In this document: positions 20,508-32,719 of the stretch, piece by piece
Layout: every line of letters begins with the position of its first letter
Position numbering within the stretch: the first letter of the stretch is position 1
Assembly (NCBI GenBank): GCA_028065725.1
Contig: JAPTVL010000094.1
Span: 1-64,000, forward strand
Direction of reading: 5' to 3'
Origin: Betaproteobacteria bacterium
GTDB lineage: Bacteria > Pseudomonadota > Gammaproteobacteria > Burkholderiales > Rhodocyclaceae
DNA: 64,000 nt
Program-made: the position numbers and the translations under genes
Notes under the pieces: generated by a model
What the model saw: only the letters and a program-made list of their open reading frames with translations
Database searches by the model: none
What the model was told of the DNA's origin: nothing

Positions 20508-21382
20508 TGCAGCGCCATATGTCTTTCGTCGCCTCGTTCATCTTCGGCCTTCTGGCGCTGTTCGCGATGACGATCTTTACCGTGGACCAGCGTCAGTTCG
20601 CGATCATTTTCCAGCTCGGCGAGATCAAGGAGGTCGTGTCCGAGCCAGGCCTGGCATTCAAATGGCCGTTGATCCAGAACGTGCGCATATTCGACAGGCG
20701 CATTCTGACTATGGATACCCCCGAACCGGAGCGTTTCCTAACCGCAGAGAAGAAGCCGGTGCTGGTGGACTCCTTCGTCAAGTGGCGCATCCATGACGTC
20801 AGGCAGTATTACATCTCGGTTGGTGGCGATGAAACCCTGGCCAGGACGCGCCTTTCGCAGACGGTCAATGCCGGCTTGCGCGAAGAATTCGGCCGGCGCA
20901 CGGTGCATGACGTGGTCTCCGGTGCGCGCGATGACATCATGGTCGTGGTGAAGAAAAAGGCTGACGCGGACATGCGCGCGATCGGCGTCGAAATTGTCGA
21001 CGTGCGCCTGAAGCGTGTCGATCTGCCGCCGGAAGTGTCCGAGTCGGTCTATCGGCGCATGGAAACCGAGCGCAAGCGCGTGGCCAGCGAACTGCGCGCC
21101 GAGGGTGCTGCGGAAGCCGAGAAGATCAAGGCCAACGCCGACCGTCAGCGCGAGGTGATTCTGGCCGAGGCCTATCGCGATGCGCAGAAGATCAAGGGCG
21201 AGGGCGACGCCAGGGGCGCCGCGATCTACGGGCGCGCCTTCGGCGAAAACCCGGAGTTCTATGCCTTCTATCGCAGCCTCGAAGCCTATCGCGGCAGCTT
21301 CAAGAACAAGGGCGACCTCATGGTCATCGAACCCAATTCCGAATTCTTCAAGTACTTGAAGAACAGCGGCAAGGGAAAGTGA
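20507..21382 (+). CDS. hflC: Membrane protease modulator HflC
   Basis: The 291-residue SPFH-domain partner of HflK has an N-terminal membrane helix (about 7-27) and the QRQFAIIFQLGEIKEV opening of the SPFH domain. A coiled segment rich in AEAEKIKANADRQ follows, then the typical end with the GDLMVIEPNSEFFKYL block. It is translationally coupled to hflK. Confidence 0.97.
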   Translation: MQRHMSFVASFIFGLLALFAMTIFTVDQRQFAIIFQLGEIKEVVSEPGLAFKWPLIQNVRIFDRRILTMDTPEPERFLTAEKKPVLVDSFVKWRIHDVRQYYISVGGDETLARTRLSQTVNAGLREEFGRRTVHDVVSGARDDIMVVVKKKADADMRAIGVEIVDVRLKRVDLPPEVSESVYRRMETERKRVASELRAEGAAEAEKIKANADRQREVILAEAYRDAQKIKGEGDARGAAIYGRAFGENPEFYAFYRSLEAYRGSFKNKGDLMVIEPNSEFFKYLKNSGKGK

Positions 21383-21404
21383 TTCGGATCGGTGCCAGTT
21401 CGAG

Positions 21405-21590
21405 ATGGTGACTACCCTGCTGCTGGCCTTCGCTCTGATGCTGGTCATTGAAGGTTTGATGCCCTTTCTTGCGCCAAGGGTATGGCGCGAGACCTTTCGC
21501 CGCGTGACCGAACTGAGCGATGGTCAGATTCGCTTCATCGGTCTGTCCTCGATGCTGGTTGGCGTTGTCCTGCTGACCGTGTTCCGCTGA
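21405..21590 (+). CDS. Small membrane protein of the DUF2065 (YjeT) family
   Basis: A 61-residue protein with two hydrophobic helices (about 2-22 and 43-60) and the DUF2065 pattern [26 protein letters not shown] and G-S-MLVGV. It lies between hflC and hisZ, the conserved location of yjeT-like genes, spaced 22 nt from hflC and 5 nt from hisZ. The function is not known. Confidence 0.87.
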   Translation: MVTTLLLAFALMLVIEGLMPFLAPRVWRETFRRVTELSDGQIRFIGLSSMLVGVVLLTVFR

Positions 21591-21595
21591 ACGTC

Positions 21596-24074
<2,479 letters not shown>

Positions 24075-24152
24075 GGGGCTTGGCGCGGCCCGGATGGAAG
24101 GGCGCATATGCCCCAGGGCATTCGGTTCCCGCTTCCAGCGGAGACATAAAAG

Positions 24153-24184
24153 AAAAGGCCGCCAGAAATCCTGGCGGCCTTTGC
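24153..24184 (+). terminator. Terminator after purA
   Basis: AAAAGGCCGCCAG and CTGGCGGCCTTT pair around AAATC and end in a short T-rich stretch. On the opposite strand it can also serve the tRNA-Leu gene. Confidence 0.8.
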
Positions 24185-24210
24185 TCATTTCTTTTTTCGC
24201 GTACCATGCT

Positions 24211-24295
<85 letters not shown>

Positions 24296-24315
24296 AGGCG
24301 CGAAACGAGGCGCGA

Positions 24316-24343
24316 ATTCTAAAGGAAAAAACCAGATTGTCAA
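24316..24343 (-). promoter_or_regulatory. Sigma-70 promoter of tRNA-Leu, overlapping the rnr start
   Basis: On the minus strand TTGACA (24338-24343), a 16-nt spacer and TAGAAT (24316-24321) form a near-consensus promoter. The predicted start is about 15 nt before the tRNA. The -35 box covers the TTG start codon of rnr on the other strand. Confidence 0.65.
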
Positions 24344-26574
24344 ACAAGCCGCATAGCACCCCCAAACTTTCGAAGATTCGCCGCGCCGATCCGCAGTTCG
24401 AGCGCGAAAAGGCGCAGTACGAGCATCCCCTGCCGAGCCGCGAGTACATTCTGCAAACGCTGACGGCGCAAGGGGCGCCACTGGAATTCGGGCGCCTGGT
24501 GGAGCTGCTCGACGTGCATCCGTCTGAGCTTGAGCCGTTCCAGCGCCGGCTGGGCGCCATGGCGCGCGATGCGCAACTGATGCAGAACCGGCGCGGCGAC
24601 TGGCTGATTCCGGACAAGGCCGATTTGGTGCGCGGCCGCGTCACCGGTCACCCGGACGGCTTCGGTTTCCTGATTCCCGAGGAAGAGGGTCCTGACCTGT
24701 TCCTGTCGCCCAAGGAAATGGACAAGGTGCTGCATGGCGACAAGGCCATCGCCAGGGTCATCGGCATCGATCGCAAGGGGCGGCCGGAAGGCAAGATCGT
24801 CGAAGTGACCGAGCGCGCAAACCGGTTCGTGGTGGGGCGTGTGGTCGAAGAGCACGGCGTGCGCTTTGTGGTCGCCGAGAACAAGCGCATCAGTCAGGAC
24901 ATCTTGCTGGCTCCGCCCGAGAAGGGTGCAAAGAAGGCGCTCAAGGCCCAGTCCGGCCAGGTGGTGATGATCGAACTGATCGAGCAGCCGAGCAAGCATG
25001 GTCAGCCCATCGGCCGCCTGGTCGAGGTGCTCGGCAACTATGCCGATCCCGGCATGGAAATCGAGATCGCGTTGCGCAAGCACGAACTGCCTTACGAGTT
25101 TTCGACCGCCGCGCTGGCCGAAACCAAAAAACTGCCGGAGGCCGTACGCAAGTCGGACTGGAAGGGGCGCGAAGACGTGACTCGCCTGCCGCTGGTGACC
25201 ATCGACAGCGAAACGGCACGGGACTTCGACGACGCGGTGTATTGCGAACGCCAGGGCAAGGGTTTTCGCCTTGTCGTGGCCATTGCCGATGTTTCGCACT
25301 ATGTGACCGCGGGCGGTGCGCTGGACCGGGACGCCTATGCCCGTGGCAACTCGGTTTACTTTCCGCGGCGCGTGATTCCGATGCTGCCGGAGAAACTGTC
25401 GAATGGCCTGTGCTCGCTTAATCCGCAGGTGGAGCGCCTGTGCATGGTGTGCGACATGGCGATCAACGCCCACGGCGCGATCAGCCGCTATCGCTTCTAT
25501 CCGGCAGTGATGTTCTCGCATGCAAGGCTGACTTACACCGAGGTCGCCGCCGCCCTGTATGACAAGGACGGTCCGACTCGCAAGCGCCTGGCCTCCTTGC
25601 TGCCGCATCTGGAGGTACTGGACACGCTGTACAGGCAACTTGCGAAGGAACGCGTCAAGCGCGGCGCCATTGATTTTGAGACTACCGAAACGCGGATGGT
25701 TTTCGATGATCACGGCAAGATCGAGCGCATCGAGCCCTATGAGCGCAACGAAGCGCATCGCCTGATCGAGGAATGCATGCTGGCGGCCAATGTCTGCGCC
25801 TCGGAATTTCTGCGCGAACGGGAGCATCCCTCGCTCTATCGCATCCATGAGGGGCCGACGCCGGAACGCCTGATCAAGCTGCGTGACTTCATCGGCACCT
25901 TTGGCTTCCAGCTGGGGGGCGGCGACGCACCCAAGGCGCAGGATTATGCCAAACTGCTGGAAAAAATCGGCCAGCGCCCCGACCGGCAGTTGCTGCAGAC
26001 GGTGATGTTGCGATCATTGCGCCAAGCCATCTACAGCCCGGACAACGTCGGCCATTTCGGCCTGGCTTACGAGAGCTATACACACTTCACTTCGCCGATC
26101 CGCCGCTATCCCGACCTGCTGGTGCATCGCGCCATAAAGTCGGCGCTGGCGGCACGGCGCTATGAGCCTGCGGGAGGGGTAACTACGTGGGAGGAGATCG
26201 GCCTGCATTGCTCGATGACCGAGCGCCGTGCTGACGAGGCGACGCGCGACGTCGAGGCGTGGCTCAAGTGCTTCTACATGAAGGACCGCGTCGGCGAGGT
26301 CTTCGAGGGCAGCATTTCTTCGGTGGTGCCTTTCGGCATCTTCGTCGCACTCGATGGTGTGTTTGTCGAAGGCCTGGTGCATGTTTCCGAACTCGGTCAG
26401 GACTATTTCCATTTCGACGAGAAGTCGCATGCCATGGTCGGCGAGCGCAGCGGTCGGCGTTTTCGCCTGGCCGATCGGGTGCGCGTGCAATTGACCCGGG
26501 TCGACATGGAAGCCAACAAGATCGACTTCCGGCTTGCAGAGGAGGTTCCGTCGCGCGCCAGGACAAGGCGTTGA
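24337..26574 (+). CDS. rnr: Ribonuclease R
   Basis: The 745-residue processive 3'-5' exoribonuclease degrades structured RNA and takes part in rRNA quality control. In order there are an N-terminal winged helix (from about residue 28), cold-shock OB domains, the RNB catalytic domain with aspartates in SETARDFDDAVY, and a C-terminal S1 domain (VGEVFEGSISSVVPFGIFV). The start is taken as TTG 24337 with AAAGGA about 10 nt upstream. Earlier in-frame ATG codons fall inside the tRNA gene. The basic C-terminal tail is shorter than in E. coli (813 residues). Confidence 0.94.
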   Translation: MSNKPHSTPKLSKIRRADPQFEREKAQYEHPLPSREYILQTLTAQGAPLEFGRLVELLDVHPSELEPFQRRLGAMARDAQLMQNRRGDWLIPDKADLVRGRVTGHPDGFGFLIPEEEGPDLFLSPKEMDKVLHGDKAIARVIGIDRKGRPEGKIVEVTERANRFVVGRVVEEHGVRFVVAENKRISQDILLAPPEKGAKKALKAQSGQVVMIELIEQPSKHGQPIGRLVEVLGNYADPGMEIEIALRKHELPYEFSTAALAETKKLPEAVRKSDWKGREDVTRLPLVTIDSETARDFDDAVYCERQGKGFRLVVAIADVSHYVTAGGALDRDAYARGNSVYFPRRVIPMLPEKLSNGLCSLNPQVERLCMVCDMAINAHGAISRYRFYPAVMFSHARLTYTEVAAALYDKDGPTRKRLASLLPHLEVLDTLYRQLAKERVKRGAIDFETTETRMVFDDHGKIERIEPYERNEAHRLIEECMLAANVCASEFLREREHPSLYRIHEGPTPERLIKLRDFIGTFGFQLGGGDAPKAQDYAKLLEKIGQRPDRQLLQTVMLRSLRQAIYSPDNVGHFGLAYESYTHFTSPIRRYPDLLVHRAIKSALAARRYEPAGGVTTWEEIGLHCSMTERRADEATRDVEAWLKCFYMKDRVGEVFEGSISSVVPFGIFVALDGVFVEGLVHVSELGQDYFHFDEKSHAMVGERSGRRFRLADRVRVQLTRVDMEANKIDFRLAEEVPSRARTRR

Positions 26575-26627
26575 TATGGAGCCATGCTTGGATTTCGGAT
26601 ACAGTTTTCCTTGCGGGTAATTTCGTC

Positions 26628-27791
26628 ATGTATGCCGGACTTGTTGATCTTCCCTGGTGGGGCTATGTGCTGGTGGCGCTGGGTCTGACCCATGTCACGA
26701 TCGCCGCAGTCACCATCTTCCTGCACCGCCACCAGGCGCATCGCGCGCTGGATCTGGGTCCCGTGCCGAGTCATTTTTTCCGCTTGTGGCTCTGGCTGAC
26801 GACCGGCATGGTTACCGGGGAATGGGCGGCGATACACCGCAAACACCACGCCAAGTGCGAGACGCCGGAGGATCCGCACAGCCCGCAGGTGGTCGGCCTC
26901 AATCGCGTGCTGTGGACCGGGGTGTTCCTTTACGTGAAGGAGTCACGCAACGCGGACACCATCGCGCGCTATGGGCACGGCACGCCTGACGACTGGCTGG
27001 AACGGAAAATCTATTCGCCGCAGCACAAGCTGGGCATCGTTGTCATGCTGGGCATCGATGTCGCGCTATTCGGCATCTGGCCGGGGCTGCTGATCTGGGG
27101 TGTGCAAATGATCTGGATCCCCTTCTGGGCGGCGGGTGTGGTCAATGGCATCGGCCATTTCTGGGGTTACCGGAATTTCGCCTGCGCGGATGCATCGACC
27201 AACTTCTTTCCGCTGGGCATCCTGATCGGCGGCGAGGAGTTGCACAACAATCATCACGCCTTCGCCACCTCGGCCAAGCTGTCGAACAAATGGTACGAGT
27301 TCGACATCGGCTGGCTGTACATCCGCCTGATGGAAATGCTGGGTCTGGCCCGCGTGAAGAAGGTGGCTCCGATTCCCCGTCTTGGCGCGTTGCGTGCAGC
27401 CATTGACTTGGACATGCTGCAGGCTGTGATGACGCATCGTTACGACGTGCTGGCGCGATACCTCAAGACCCTGCGCCAGCTTGCCGCCGAGGACTTCAAG
27501 CAGTTGCGGATCGATGCGCGCGAGGGCCGCAGCATGAAACGTCTGCTGGGCGAGGACGGCGCGGCCTTGCCGGCTTCGCAGAAGGAGCGTCTGACGGCAC
27601 TGCTTGACCGCAGCGAGCGTCTGGCCAAGGTCTATGCCATGCGTGCCGATCTGGAGGCGCTATGGGCCCGTTCCTCGGCTTCGCACGACCAGCTGGTGAC
27701 CCAGTTGCAGGACTGGGTGGCACGCGCCGAACAAAGCGGGATCCGTCAGCTGGAGGAATTTTCTCGGCGTCTACGTTCCTACGCGGTTTGA
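26628..27791 (+). CDS. Fatty acid (acyl-CoA type) desaturase with helical C-terminal extension
   Basis: The 387-residue membrane di-iron desaturase has three histidine boxes: HRHQAH (33-38), HRKHH (70-74) and HNNHH (206-210). Hydrophobic segments between them fit the delta-9 desaturase fold. It should introduce a double bond into membrane acyl chains. From about residue 262 a charged helical tail follows that is not part of the catalytic fold and resembles the end of ISL3-type transposases (LERSERLAKVYAMR-like, then RLRSYA). The ATG at 26628 has only a weak Shine-Dalgarno. It lies 53 nt after rnr and is followed by a terminator. Confidence 0.88.
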   Translation: MYAGLVDLPWWGYVLVALGLTHVTIAAVTIFLHRHQAHRALDLGPVPSHFFRLWLWLTTGMVTGEWAAIHRKHHAKCETPEDPHSPQVVGLNRVLWTGVFLYVKESRNADTIARYGHGTPDDWLERKIYSPQHKLGIVVMLGIDVALFGIWPGLLIWGVQMIWIPFWAAGVVNGIGHFWGYRNFACADASTNFFPLGILIGGEELHNNHHAFATSAKLSNKWYEFDIGWLYIRLMEMLGLARVKKVAPIPRLGALRAAIDLDMLQAVMTHRYDVLARYLKTLRQLAAEDFKQLRIDAREGRSMKRLLGEDGAALPASQKERLTALLDRSERLAKVYAMRADLEALWARSSASHDQLVTQLQDWVARAEQSGIRQLEEFSRRLRSYAV

Positions 27792-27805
27792 GACGGAAGC
27801 AAATG

Positions 27806-27843
27806 AAAAAGCCCGCCGCGGCAGTACCGGGCGGGCTTTTTTG
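27806..27843. terminator. Bidirectional terminator between the desaturase gene and rpmG
   Basis: AAAAAGCCCGCC and GGGCGGGCTTTTTT pair around an 11-nt loop. A-tract and T-tract flanks allow function in both directions, which suits the convergent genes. Confidence 0.8.
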
Positions 27844-27856
27844 GGTGATGCGGAGA

Positions 27857-28024
27857 TTACTTCAGCTTCACTTCCTTGTAGGCGACATGCTTGCGCGCCT
27901 TCGGGTCATATTTCAGAAACTCCAGCTTTTCCGGCGTGGTCTTCTTGTTTTTCGTAGTCGTGTAGAAGTGTCCCGTACCGGCTGTGGATTCCAGCTTGAT
28001 CTTTTCGCGTCCGCCCTTGGCCAT
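27857..28024 (-). CDS. rpmG: 50S ribosomal protein L33
   Basis: The 55-residue protein [13 protein letters not shown]... ends in [11 protein letters not shown], full length for bacterial L33 of the cysteine-free type. It is second in the rpmB-rpmG operon, 14 nt after rpmB. An AGGAGAAAG-type Shine-Dalgarno precedes the ATG. The missing zinc cysteines mark it as the C-minus form. Confidence 0.95.
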   Translation of the reverse strand: MAKGGREKIKLESTAGTGHFYTTTKNKKTTPEKLEFLKYDPKARKHVAYKEVKLK

Positions 28025-28038
28025 GATGCTTTCTCCTG

Positions 28039-28275
28039 TTAGACGCGCTCGCCGCGCTCACGCAGCTCGGCGAGGACAACGTCGATACCCTTCTTGTCGA
28101 TGGTGCGCAGACCGGCGTTTGACACGCGCAGGCTGACCCAGCGGTTTTCGGTTTCGATCCAGAAGCGGCGGCTGTGCAGGTTAGGCAGAAAGCGACGCTT
28201 GGTCTTGTTGTTGGCATGGGACACATTGTTCCCTACCATCGGGGCCTTGCCCGTCACTTGACATACGCGAGACAT
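28039..28275 (-). CDS. rpmB: 50S ribosomal protein L28
   Basis: The 78-residue protein ([29 protein letters not shown]...) has the usual length and pattern. The ATG at 28275 is chosen over an in-frame start 30 nt upstream because an AGGAG sequence precedes it. It is transcribed leftward together with rpmG. Confidence 0.97.
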   Translation of the reverse strand: MSRVCQVTGKAPMVGNNVSHANNKTKRRFLPNLHSRRFWIETENRWVSLRVSNAGLRTIDKKGIDVVLAELRERGERV

Positions 28276-28313
28276 GTGTAGTGCTCCTGAATGCTGATTT
28301 CGCAAAGCTCGCT

Positions 28314-28343
28314 AGTTTACCAAACAATCACCTAAAAACTCAA
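28314..28343 (-). promoter_or_regulatory. Predicted promoter of rpmB-rpmG
   Basis: Minus strand TTGAGT (28338-28343), an 18-nt spacer and TAAACT (28314-28319) lie about 40 nt before the rpmB start and just downstream of radC. Confidence 0.4.
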
Positions 28344-28351
28344 TCCTTTTG

Positions 28352-29032
28352 TCAAATCAGTCCGCGTTCGGCGAAGGACAAGGGATTGGCGCTTCCGGTG
28401 ACGATGAAATGGTCCAGAAGCTTGACGTCTATCAGGGCCAGGGCCTGCTTCAGCGATGAAGTGAGCACTTCGTCCGCACGCGATGGCTCGGCAAGACCGG
28501 ACGGGTGGTTGTGAGCGAGGATCACGGCGCCGGCATTGTGCGCCAGAGCCCGTTTGACGACTTCGCGCGGATAAACACTGGTTTGCGTCAGCGTTCCGCG
28601 GAACAACTCCTCGCTGGCGATCAGGCGGTTCTGGGCATCCAGCCACAGCGCGATGAAAACCTCGTGTGGCAGGTTGCCCAGCGACAGGCGCAGCCAGTCG
28701 CGAACCGCCTGCGGTGACGCCAGCGCATCCCTGGTTTTCAGCGGGTCGACGAGCGCACGGCGCGCAAGTTCCAGTGCGGCGGCGAGCTGCGCGGCTTTGG
28801 CCGGGCCGATACCCGGCAGGCGGGCAAGTTCCCGGGTGCTGGCGGCGGCGAGATCCGCCAGGCTGCCTTGAAAATTCGCCAGCAGTTCGCGCGCCAAATC
28901 CACCGCACTTTTGCCGCGAATCCCGACGCGCAAGAAAATCGCCAGCAGCTCTGCATCCGAAAGCGCGGCCGCACCCTGCTGGGCAAGCCGTTCGCGCGGA
29001 CGTTCCGCCGCGGGCCAATCGCGTATGGCCAT
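28352..29032 (-). CDS. radC: RadC family JAB-domain protein
   Basis: The 226-residue protein has an N-terminal helix-hairpin-helix region ([13 protein letters not shown] near 75) and a C-terminal JAB/MPN-like domain with the metal motif HNHPSG and a following Asp (SRAD). A DNA repair role was once proposed for RadC but the molecular activity is not settled. It is divergent from coaBC, with 46 nt between starts, and upstream of rpmB on the same strand. Confidence 0.93.
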   Translation of the reverse strand: MAIRDWPAAERPRERLAQQGAAALSDAELLAIFLRVGIRGKSAVDLARELLANFQGSLADLAAASTRELARLPGIGPAKAAQLAAALELARRALVDPLKTRDALASPQAVRDWLRLSLGNLPHEVFIALWLDAQNRLIASEELFRGTLTQTSVYPREVVKRALAHNAGAVILAHNHPSGLAEPSRADEVLTSSLKQALALIDVKLLDHFIVTGSANPLSFAERGLI

Positions 29033-29078
29033 GGTTTAGAATCTCCGCTTGGTTGCCGATCGACTGGATTTTAATGTC

Positions 29079-30281
29079 ATGAACGAATTTCAGGGCAAAC
29101 GCATTGTGTTGGGGGTGACTGGCGGCATCGCGGCCTACAAGGCGGCGGAACTGGTGCGCCTGCTGGTCAAGGCCGGCGCCGAAGTGGACGTTGTCCTGAC
29201 CGAGGCCGGTGCGCAATTCGTCGGCCCCGCCACTTTCCAGGCGCTCACTGGGCGCCGCGTGTGGCAGGCGCTGTGGGACCCGCGCCTGGATAACGGCATG
29301 GCGCACATCGACCTTACGCGCGGCGCCGCAGCCTTGCTGGTGGCCCCGGCGACGGCAGACTTTTTGGCCAAGTTGGCCCATGGTTTTGCCGATGACCTGC
29401 TTTCCACGCTTTGCTTGGCGCGGGATTGCCCTCTGCTGGTTGCTCCGGCCATGAACCGCCAGATGTGGGGGAACCCGGCGACCCAGCGCAACGTGGCCCA
29501 GCTGCGCGCCGACGGGGTGAGCATTCTCGGCCCCGCGCATGGCGAGCAAGCCTGTGGCGAGGTGGGTGCCGGCCGCATGCTGGAAGCCGTTGAACTGTTC
29601 GATGATCTGCATGCCTCGCTGCAGGTGAAATACTTGGCAGGCAAGCGTGTCCTGTTAACTGCCGGTCCGACCTTCGAGGCGCTTGATCCGGTACGCGGGC
29701 TTACCAATTCAAGTTCCGGAAAGATGGGTTTTTCCCTCGCCCGCGCCTGTGCTGTGGCGGGCGCCGAGGTGATGCTGGTCGCCGGACCGGTCGCGCTGGC
29801 GACCCCGCGCGGCGTGCAGCGGATCGATGTCCAGAGCGCGTTGCAAATGCACGAGGCGGTAATGCGGGCTTTGCCAGGGCAGGATGTGTTCATCGGTGTC
29901 GCGGCGGTGGCCGACTATCGGCCGCGTCAGGCGGCTGCGCACAAGCTGAAGAAACATGCCGGCAGCTTGACGCTGGAACTGGATGCCAATCCCGATATCC
30001 TCGCCGAAGTGGCGGCGCGACCCGATGCGCCTTTCTGTGTCGGTTTCGCCGCCGAGAGCCGGGATCTGGCGAACTATGCGGAAGGCAAACGCGTGGCAAA
30101 GAAGCTCGCGCTGGTGGTGGGCAATCTGGTGCAGGATGGGCTGGGCGGCGACACCAATGCGGTGACCCTGTTCGATGCGGCCGGGGCGCATGCTCTGCCG
30201 CCAGCCGACAAGTCCGAAGTGGCGCGCGGAATCGTCGCGCATATCGCCAGCCTGATGGAGAAGTCACGTGGCCAGCATTGA
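29079..30281 (+). CDS. coaBC: Bifunctional phosphopantothenoylcysteine decarboxylase / phosphopantothenate-cysteine ligase
   Basis: The 400-residue protein makes 4'-phosphopantetheine precursors of coenzyme A. The N-terminal CoaC flavoprotein half carries [10 protein letters not shown] and APAMNRQMW. The C-terminal CoaB half carries [13 protein letters not shown] and the NSSSGKMG motif. The start is ATG 29079 ([12 protein letters not shown]). An in-frame start 30 nt upstream gives residues not seen in the family. It overlaps dut by 14 nt. The coaBC-dut pairing is conserved in proteobacteria. Confidence 0.96.
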   Translation: MNEFQGKRIVLGVTGGIAAYKAAELVRLLVKAGAEVDVVLTEAGAQFVGPATFQALTGRRVWQALWDPRLDNGMAHIDLTRGAAALLVAPATADFLAKLAHGFADDLLSTLCLARDCPLLVAPAMNRQMWGNPATQRNVAQLRADGVSILGPAHGEQACGEVGAGRMLEAVELFDDLHASLQVKYLAGKRVLLTAGPTFEALDPVRGLTNSSSGKMGFSLARACAVAGAEVMLVAGPVALATPRGVQRIDVQSALQMHEAVMRALPGQDVFIGVAAVADYRPRQAAAHKLKKHAGSLTLELDANPDILAEVAARPDAPFCVGFAAESRDLANYAEGKRVAKKLALVVGNLVQDGLGGDTNAVTLFDAAGAHALPPADKSEVARGIVAHIASLMEKSRGQH

Positions 30282-30723
30282 CCTGAAAATACTCGATGCG
30301 CGCCTGAAGGACGATCGCTATGCGCCGCAATACGCCACACCGGGCGCGGCCGGAATCGATCTGCGCGCCTGTATCGAAATGGCAATAAAAATTCACCCCG
30401 GAGAGACCATCCTGATTCCGACCGGCATTGCCATACATTTGTCCGATCCGGGTCTGGCGGCGATGATCCTGCCGCGTTCCGGCCTGGGTCACAAGCACGG
30501 CATCGTGCTCGGCAATCTGGTCGGGCTGATCGATTCGGACTATCAGGGCGAAATATTCGTGTCTACCTGGAATCGGGGCCACGACACCTTTACCCTGAAT
30601 CCGCTGGATCGCCTGGCACAACTGGTCGTGGTGCCGGTGGTGCAAGTGGCCTTCAACGTGGTGGACGAGTTTCCCCTGAGCGAGCGCGGTGCGGGAGGAT
30701 TCGGCAGTACCGGGCATCATTAG
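30268..30723 (+). CDS. dut: dUTP diphosphatase
   Basis: The 151-residue trimeric enzyme hydrolyses dUTP to dUMP, keeping uracil out of DNA and feeding thymidylate synthesis. Motifs seen are [10 protein letters not shown] (I), [11 protein letters not shown] (II), [11 protein letters not shown] (III) and the C-terminal [10 protein letters not shown] (V). The start codon is GTG, 14 nt inside coaBC. Confidence 0.97.
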   Translation: MASIDLKILDARLKDDRYAPQYATPGAAGIDLRACIEMAIKIHPGETILIPTGIAIHLSDPGLAAMILPRSGLGHKHGIVLGNLVGLIDSDYQGEIFVSTWNRGHDTFTLNPLDRLAQLVVVPVVQVAFNVVDEFPLSERGAGGFGSTGHH

Positions 30724-30749
30724 GATAGCGCGGCAAGGGCCCGCAGAAA

Positions 30750-30782
30750 AACAAACCCCGCCAGTTGGCGGGGTTTGTTTTT
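30750..30782. terminator. Bidirectional terminator between dut and fccB
   Basis: AACAAACCCCGCC and GGCGGGGTTTGTT pair around AGTT and are flanked by A and T tracts. It serves the two convergent genes. Confidence 0.85.
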
Positions 30783-30797
30783 GAGGCTGACAACTGG

Positions 30798-32078
30798 TCA
30801 GGTCGACATTTCGGTCAGGATGTTCCGCAACCAGCTTTCGGCGTAGATCGCTTCCAGCTTTGCGGCCGAGAAATCAGCGGGAGATACACCGCCGGAGTTG
30901 GGCACGGCAACAATCTTGCCTTCCTTGACCGCATACACCGAGGCGACACTGACGGCATCCTTGTCGGTGATGTAGCTGTAGCAGGTGTTGATGCCCGACA
31001 GGTCGGTGATTTCCTTGCCATTCATCAGCGCCACGATGTTGGTGGCGCAGACTTTTGCTTCGGAATTGGCCGAGTAGCCGGACTTCGGCATGGCGCCGGC
31101 AACGCAGGCATCGCCGATGACATGAATGCCGGCTTGCTTGGTTGACTCGAACGTCGTCGCGTTGACCGGACACCAGTTCTTGTCGTCGCCGACGAGTCCG
31201 GCGGCAACCGCGATCTGTCCGGCGCGCTGCGGCGGAATCACGTTGATGACGTCACCCTTTACTTCCTCGATGCCCTCGACCATCACGGACATGGCTTGGG
31301 CATTGACCTCGGTAACCTTCTTTGCCGGACGATAGTTGATGATGCCTTCGTAGTTGTCCTTCCAGCCCTTCTTGAACAGACCGCCCTTGGACGTGATGTC
31401 CGGGTTGGCGTCGAGCACGATCAGCTTCGACTTCGGCTTGTTCTTCTTCAGGTAATGGGCAACCATGCTGGCGCGCTCGTAGGGTCCGGGCGGGCAGCGG
31501 TAGGGCGCCAGCGGCACGGCCATCACCATGTTGCCGCCGTCCTTCATCGCCTCCAGCTGCTTGCGCAGCAGAACGGTCTGCGGGCCGGCCTTCCAGGCGT
31601 GAGGCATTTTTTCCATGGCCGCGGCATCATAGCCCTTCATCTCCTCCAGACGGAAGTCGATGCCGGGAGAAACGATCAGGCGATCATAACTGACGGTGCC
31701 CTTCGAGGTCGTCACGACCTTGGCGGCCGGGTCGATTGCCGTGACCTCGGCCTGTACGACCTTGACGCCGTGATTCGAGGCCAGCTTGTCGTACTTGATG
31801 GTCAGCGGCGTAAGATCCTTGAGGATGCCGCCGATGTAGAGATTGCTGAAGGGGCAGGAGACGAAATGATCGTTGCGCTCGATCATCACCACTTCGATGC
31901 TCTTGTCCATCATGCGGATGTACTTGGCAGCGATGGTGCCGCCGTAACCGCCGCCGATCACTACCACACGCTTGGCGCCCTTGGGCATCAACTCGGCGGC
32001 ACGGCCGATCATCGGCAGTCCTGCGGCGCCGGCTCCTGCGCCAACCAGTTTCAGAAAGCTTCTGCGATCCAGTGTCAT
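30798..32078 (-). CDS. fccB: Flavocytochrome c sulfide dehydrogenase, flavoprotein subunit
   Basis: The 426-residue FAD protein begins with a twin-arginine signal (RRSFLKLVG at 5-13), so it folds before export to the periplasm. The Rossmann motif VVVIGGGYGG starts at 38. Three cysteines match FCSD: C75 (VSCPFSN, expected covalent 8-alpha-cysteinyl FAD), and C195 (YRCPPGPYE) with C366 (NTCYSYI), the redox pair that takes sulfur from sulfide. The family oxidises sulfide to sulfur or polysulfide and passes electrons to cytochrome c. It is the last gene of a three-gene leftward operon after the dihaem cytochrome (14 nt gap). No sox genes are nearby. A different sulfur substrate cannot be excluded. 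Confidence 0.88.
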   Translation of the reverse strand: MTLDRRSFLKLVGAGAGAAGLPMIGRAAELMPKGAKRVVVIGGGYGGTIAAKYIRMMDKSIEVVMIERNDHFVSCPFSNLYIGGILKDLTPLTIKYDKLASNHGVKVVQAEVTAIDPAAKVVTTSKGTVSYDRLIVSPGIDFRLEEMKGYDAAAMEKMPHAWKAGPQTVLLRKQLEAMKDGGNMVMAVPLAPYRCPPGPYERASMVAHYLKKNKPKSKLIVLDANPDITSKGGLFKKGWKDNYEGIINYRPAKKVTEVNAQAMSVMVEGIEEVKGDVINVIPPQRAGQIAVAAGLVGDDKNWCPVNATTFESTKQAGIHVIGDACVAGAMPKSGYSANSEAKVCATNIVALMNGKEITDLSGINTCYSYITDKDAVSVASVYAVKEGKIVAVPNSGGVSPADFSAAKLEAIYAESWLRNILTEMST

Positions 32079-32092
32079 GTCATGTCTCCCCG

Positions 32093-32671
32093 TTATTTAA
32101 CGCTGGCGTAGAAGTGCAAGAGGGCGTCGATATCTTCTTTGGACATCGGGTCGACCTTCTCCTTCATTTTTTCTGGCATCTTGCGCTTGCCCGACAGATA
32201 GTCGGCCATCTGCAGCTGCATGTAGGACAGCCACTGGCTGGCCATCACCGGGGTATCGTCCTTGCCTTCCTTGCCGTCCTCGATATGGCAGCGGCCGCAG
32301 TTGGATTCCTGCAGGCTGGCACCCTTGGCGATTTTCGCCTTGTCGAGGGTCTGCGTCGTGACGTGGAGCTTCTGCTTGGAGAAGAACTCGGCCATGGCGG
32401 TGATTTCGGCATCGCTATAAGCTTTCGCCAAGCGGCCCATGATCGATGAAGGCCTTTCCCCGCTCTTGAACTTCTTCATGGCGGCTTCAATGGCTTCCTT
32501 GGACTGGCTGGCCAGGCTGGGCATGGTCGGACCTGCGCTGCCACCGTTGGTGCCGTGACAGCCGGCGCAAGCGTTGGACAACATGGCCGGCGAAGGCGGT
32601 GCGGCCTGCGCCAGCGCGGATATTGTCAGGACGCCAGCGGCCAGCGTCCATCCTTTCCACTTCATCGTCAT
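32093..32671 (-). CDS. fccA: Dihaem c-type cytochrome, FccA-like partner of the flavoprotein
   Basis: The 192-residue periplasmic cytochrome has a signal peptide (cleavage near AQA, residue 23) and two CxxCH sites at 35-39 (CAGCH) and 125-129 (CGRCH), giving the two-domain layout of class I dihaem cytochromes c4/FccA. Two candidate axial methionines (TMPS near 50 and TPVMA near 142) are visible. A strong AGGAGGAG Shine-Dalgarno supports the ATG at 32671. It lies between the multihaem cytochrome fusion and fccB and should accept electrons from the flavoprotein. Confidence 0.85.
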   Translation of the reverse strand: MTMKWKGWTLAAGVLTISALAQAAPPSPAMLSNACAGCHGTNGGSAGPTMPSLASQSKEAIEAAMKKFKSGERPSSIMGRLAKAYSDAEITAMAEFFSKQKLHVTTQTLDKAKIAKGASLQESNCGRCHIEDGKEGKDDTPVMASQWLSYMQLQMADYLSGKRKMPEKMKEKVDPMSKEDIDALLHFYASVK

Positions 32672-32719
32672 TCTTGTCTCCTCCTTGGTAATGATGAAAA
32701 TGCTGCTCGCGAAAATATC

